The position numbers and the translations under genes were made by a program. The notes beneath the pieces are model-generated. The model was given only the letters and a program-made list of their open reading frames with translations. It did no database searches and was not told where the DNA came from. A stretch of 64,000 nt of DNA from Verrucomicrobiaceae bacterium UBA7681. GTDB lineage: Bacteria > Verrucomicrobiota > Verrucomicrobiia > Verrucomicrobiales > Verrucomicrobiaceae. The stretch is taken from NCBI GenBank assembly GCA_002482965.1, contig DLGZ01000054.1, positions 228,122 through 292,121 of the forward strand. Reading direction: 5' to 3'. This document shows positions 62,924 to 64,000 of the stretch, piece after piece (positions within the stretch are counted from its first letter, which is position 1; each line of letters starts with the position of its first letter).

Positions 62924-64000
62924 TCAACCGTAACTGCTCAATCCCTCGATCATCGTCTGGTCCGCCAGTCCAAAGGCCCATGCGGCACCCACGGCAGCAA
63001 GGACGTTATGTACGTTGAAGCTAAAATGACCGCTGAGCGGCATGGTCACCTCACTCAGCGCGCACAAGCGGCGTTCCTTGTCACCTTCGGTCAGAAAAAC
63101 CGCAGCGTCTCGCACGAAGATTGCGCGCCCACCTTTGGCCCGATGGGCGATGACCACCGGATTTTCCGCCTCGTGCGAAAAGAACAGCACGCTGCACTGG
63201 CAGTGATCCGACTCGGCCATGCCTGCCACGAAAACATCATCGGCATTGAGGACGGCGGTGCCTTCCGGCATAACGACATCCACCACGCAGCGCTTTACCT
63301 TGGTCATCTGCTCCAGGGTGTCTATGTAGCCGAGCCCCAGATGCTCGGTGCCGACATTGAGCACTACACCGATCTGGCACTGGTCATAGCCGAGGCCCTC
63401 GAGGAGAATCGATTCAGCGCTGCTCTCGCAGATGGCAATCTCCGTCCAAGGATGCAGCAGCACTCCGTGTGTACCGCTGGTGCGGTCACCTGTCTTCGTG
63501 GAGGCACAGCGCTCGCCAAACTGCAGTCCACCGCTATGGCACACACCGAGAAATTTCCCAGTGGCTTTCATCAAATGCGCCAGCAGCCGGGTGGTGGTGG
63601 TCTTGCCATGGGTGCCAGTGATGCCGATCACAGGGATGCGACCGTTTTTTCCGGTTGGGAACATCATGTTGATGATCGCTTCACCCACCGGCCGCACCTC
63701 ACCCGTCGCGGGCCGCAGGTGCATGATGAGCCCGGGGCTGGCATTCAGTTCCACGACTGCGCCGCCCTGGTCTTCGAGGGGTTTGCTGATGTCAGTGCAC
63801 ACCACATCCACACCGCAAATGTCCAGCCCCGCCACCTGTGCGGCGATGGTGACGTGTTCACGGTTGCGTGGATGCACCAGACCGGTGACTTCGGTGGACC
63901 AGTTGGCAAACCGTGAGATCAGCACCCGCTCGCCATCGTTGGGAATCGAATCCGGCTGGTAATCCTGCTTCTCAAGTTCCGAGAGAATCGCCGGATCCCA
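62924..64000 (-). CDS. Second cyanophycin synthetase-like protein, N-terminal part missing (runs off the window)
   Basis: The frame is open from base 64000 to a TGA at 62924-62926 (358 codons visible). It starts in the late ATP-grasp domain (LDICGVDVVCTDISKPL, VVELNASPGLIMHL) and enters a Mur-ligase-like domain with P-loop ITGTHGKTTTTRLL. It ends at MIEGLSSYG, just after the central Mur domain, and so lacks the C-terminal lobe of cphA. Two-gene cphA/cphA' sets and CphA2 enzymes with a reduced Mur domain are known. It may be active as such or decayed. Confidence 0.85.
   Translation of the reverse strand, partial: WDPAILSELEKQDYQPDSIPNDGERVLISRFANWSTEVTGLVHPRNREHVTIAAQVAGLDICGVDVVCTDISKPLEDQGGAVVELNASPGLIMHLRPATGEVRPVGEAIINMMFPTGKNGRIPVIGITGTHGKTTTTRLLAHLMKATGKFLGVCHSGGLQFGERCASTKTGDRTSGTHGVLLHPWTEIAICESSAESILLEGLGYDQCQIGVVLNVGTEHLGLGYIDTLEQMTKVKRCVVDVVMPEGTAVLNADDVFVAGMAESDHCQCSVLFFSHEAENPVVIAHRAKGGRAIFVRDAAVFLTEGDKERRLCALSEVTMPLSGHFSFNVHNVLAAVGAAWAFGLADQTMIEGLSSYG

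Noticed and set aside
62799..62981. 60-codon minus-strand frame overlapping the end of the second CphA gene (LRLKSYFGKELKSNLRVLSAAEL)
   Set aside because: Tested as the missing C-terminal lobe in another frame. It has no resemblance to the DYGHNxxAL lobe, so a simple frameshift of CphA is not supported.
1..64000. tRNA, rRNA, CRISPR, riboswitch or prophage
   Set aside because: Gaps between genes are short; none showed a cloverleaf, a repeat-spacer array, a known riboswitch core or phage genes on reading.

Overview
The window is a 64-kb piece of a bacterial chromosome, densely coded on both strands. No rRNA, tRNA, CRISPR array or complete insertion sequence was seen. I infer a Verrucomicrobiota host (Prosthecobacter/Verrucomicrobium type). 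The reasons are a Tat-exported Gfo/Idh/MocA oxidoreductase, a lone type II pseudopilin, a planctomycete/verrucomicrobial-style secreted esterase with a long C-terminal extension, and weak Shine-Dalgarno sequences. This was not tested by any search.

Layout. 1-17.7 kb is mostly core and cell-envelope genes: the end of proA, an L,D-transpeptidase and a second L,D-transpeptidase-like protein that has lost its catalytic Cys, hisC, an MgtC/DUF4010 membrane protein, a CbpA/CbpM-type chaperone pair, a Roadblock-like gene pair, an A-type Fe-S carrier next to hscB, a TPM-domain protein, a pentapeptide-repeat protein, a secreted esterase and a pseudopilin. 17.7-43.7 kb is a large surface-glycan locus. 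It has a plus-strand glycosyltransferase run (18.7-24.9 kb), a pair of FkbM methyltransferases, a GT10-like transferase, and an eleven-gene minus-strand operon (39.9 down to 27.7 kb). That operon encodes UDP-HexNAc dehydrogenase/epimerase enzymes, the CDP-dideoxyhexose enzymes RfbF, RfbG and RfbH, an SDR enzyme, a thiamine-diphosphate enzyme, a PhyH dioxygenase and methyltransferases. After it come an internally deleted glycosyltransferase pseudogene, its intact paralogue and an MsbA-like ABC exporter. RfbFGH plus an acetolactate-synthase-like enzyme recalls yersiniose (branched dideoxyhexose) synthesis.

43.8-55.6 kb holds two adjacent CPA2 antiporters that carry complementary halves of a KTN/RCK regulatory module, polA, a small zinc-ribbon protein, two Opp/Dpp-type permeases, an RlmI-like methyltransferase, and gpsA with plsY.

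55.7-64 kb is a cyanophycin-type cluster: a full-length cyanophycin synthetase (cphA) on the minus strand, then on the plus strand an ABC exporter with an extra N-terminal domain, a DUF1854 protein and a multi-pass acyltransferase-like protein, then on the minus strand a small unknown gene and a second CphA-like gene that lacks the terminal Mur-ligase lobe and runs off the window. The strongest candidates for unusual biology are this cluster and the branched-sugar operon.
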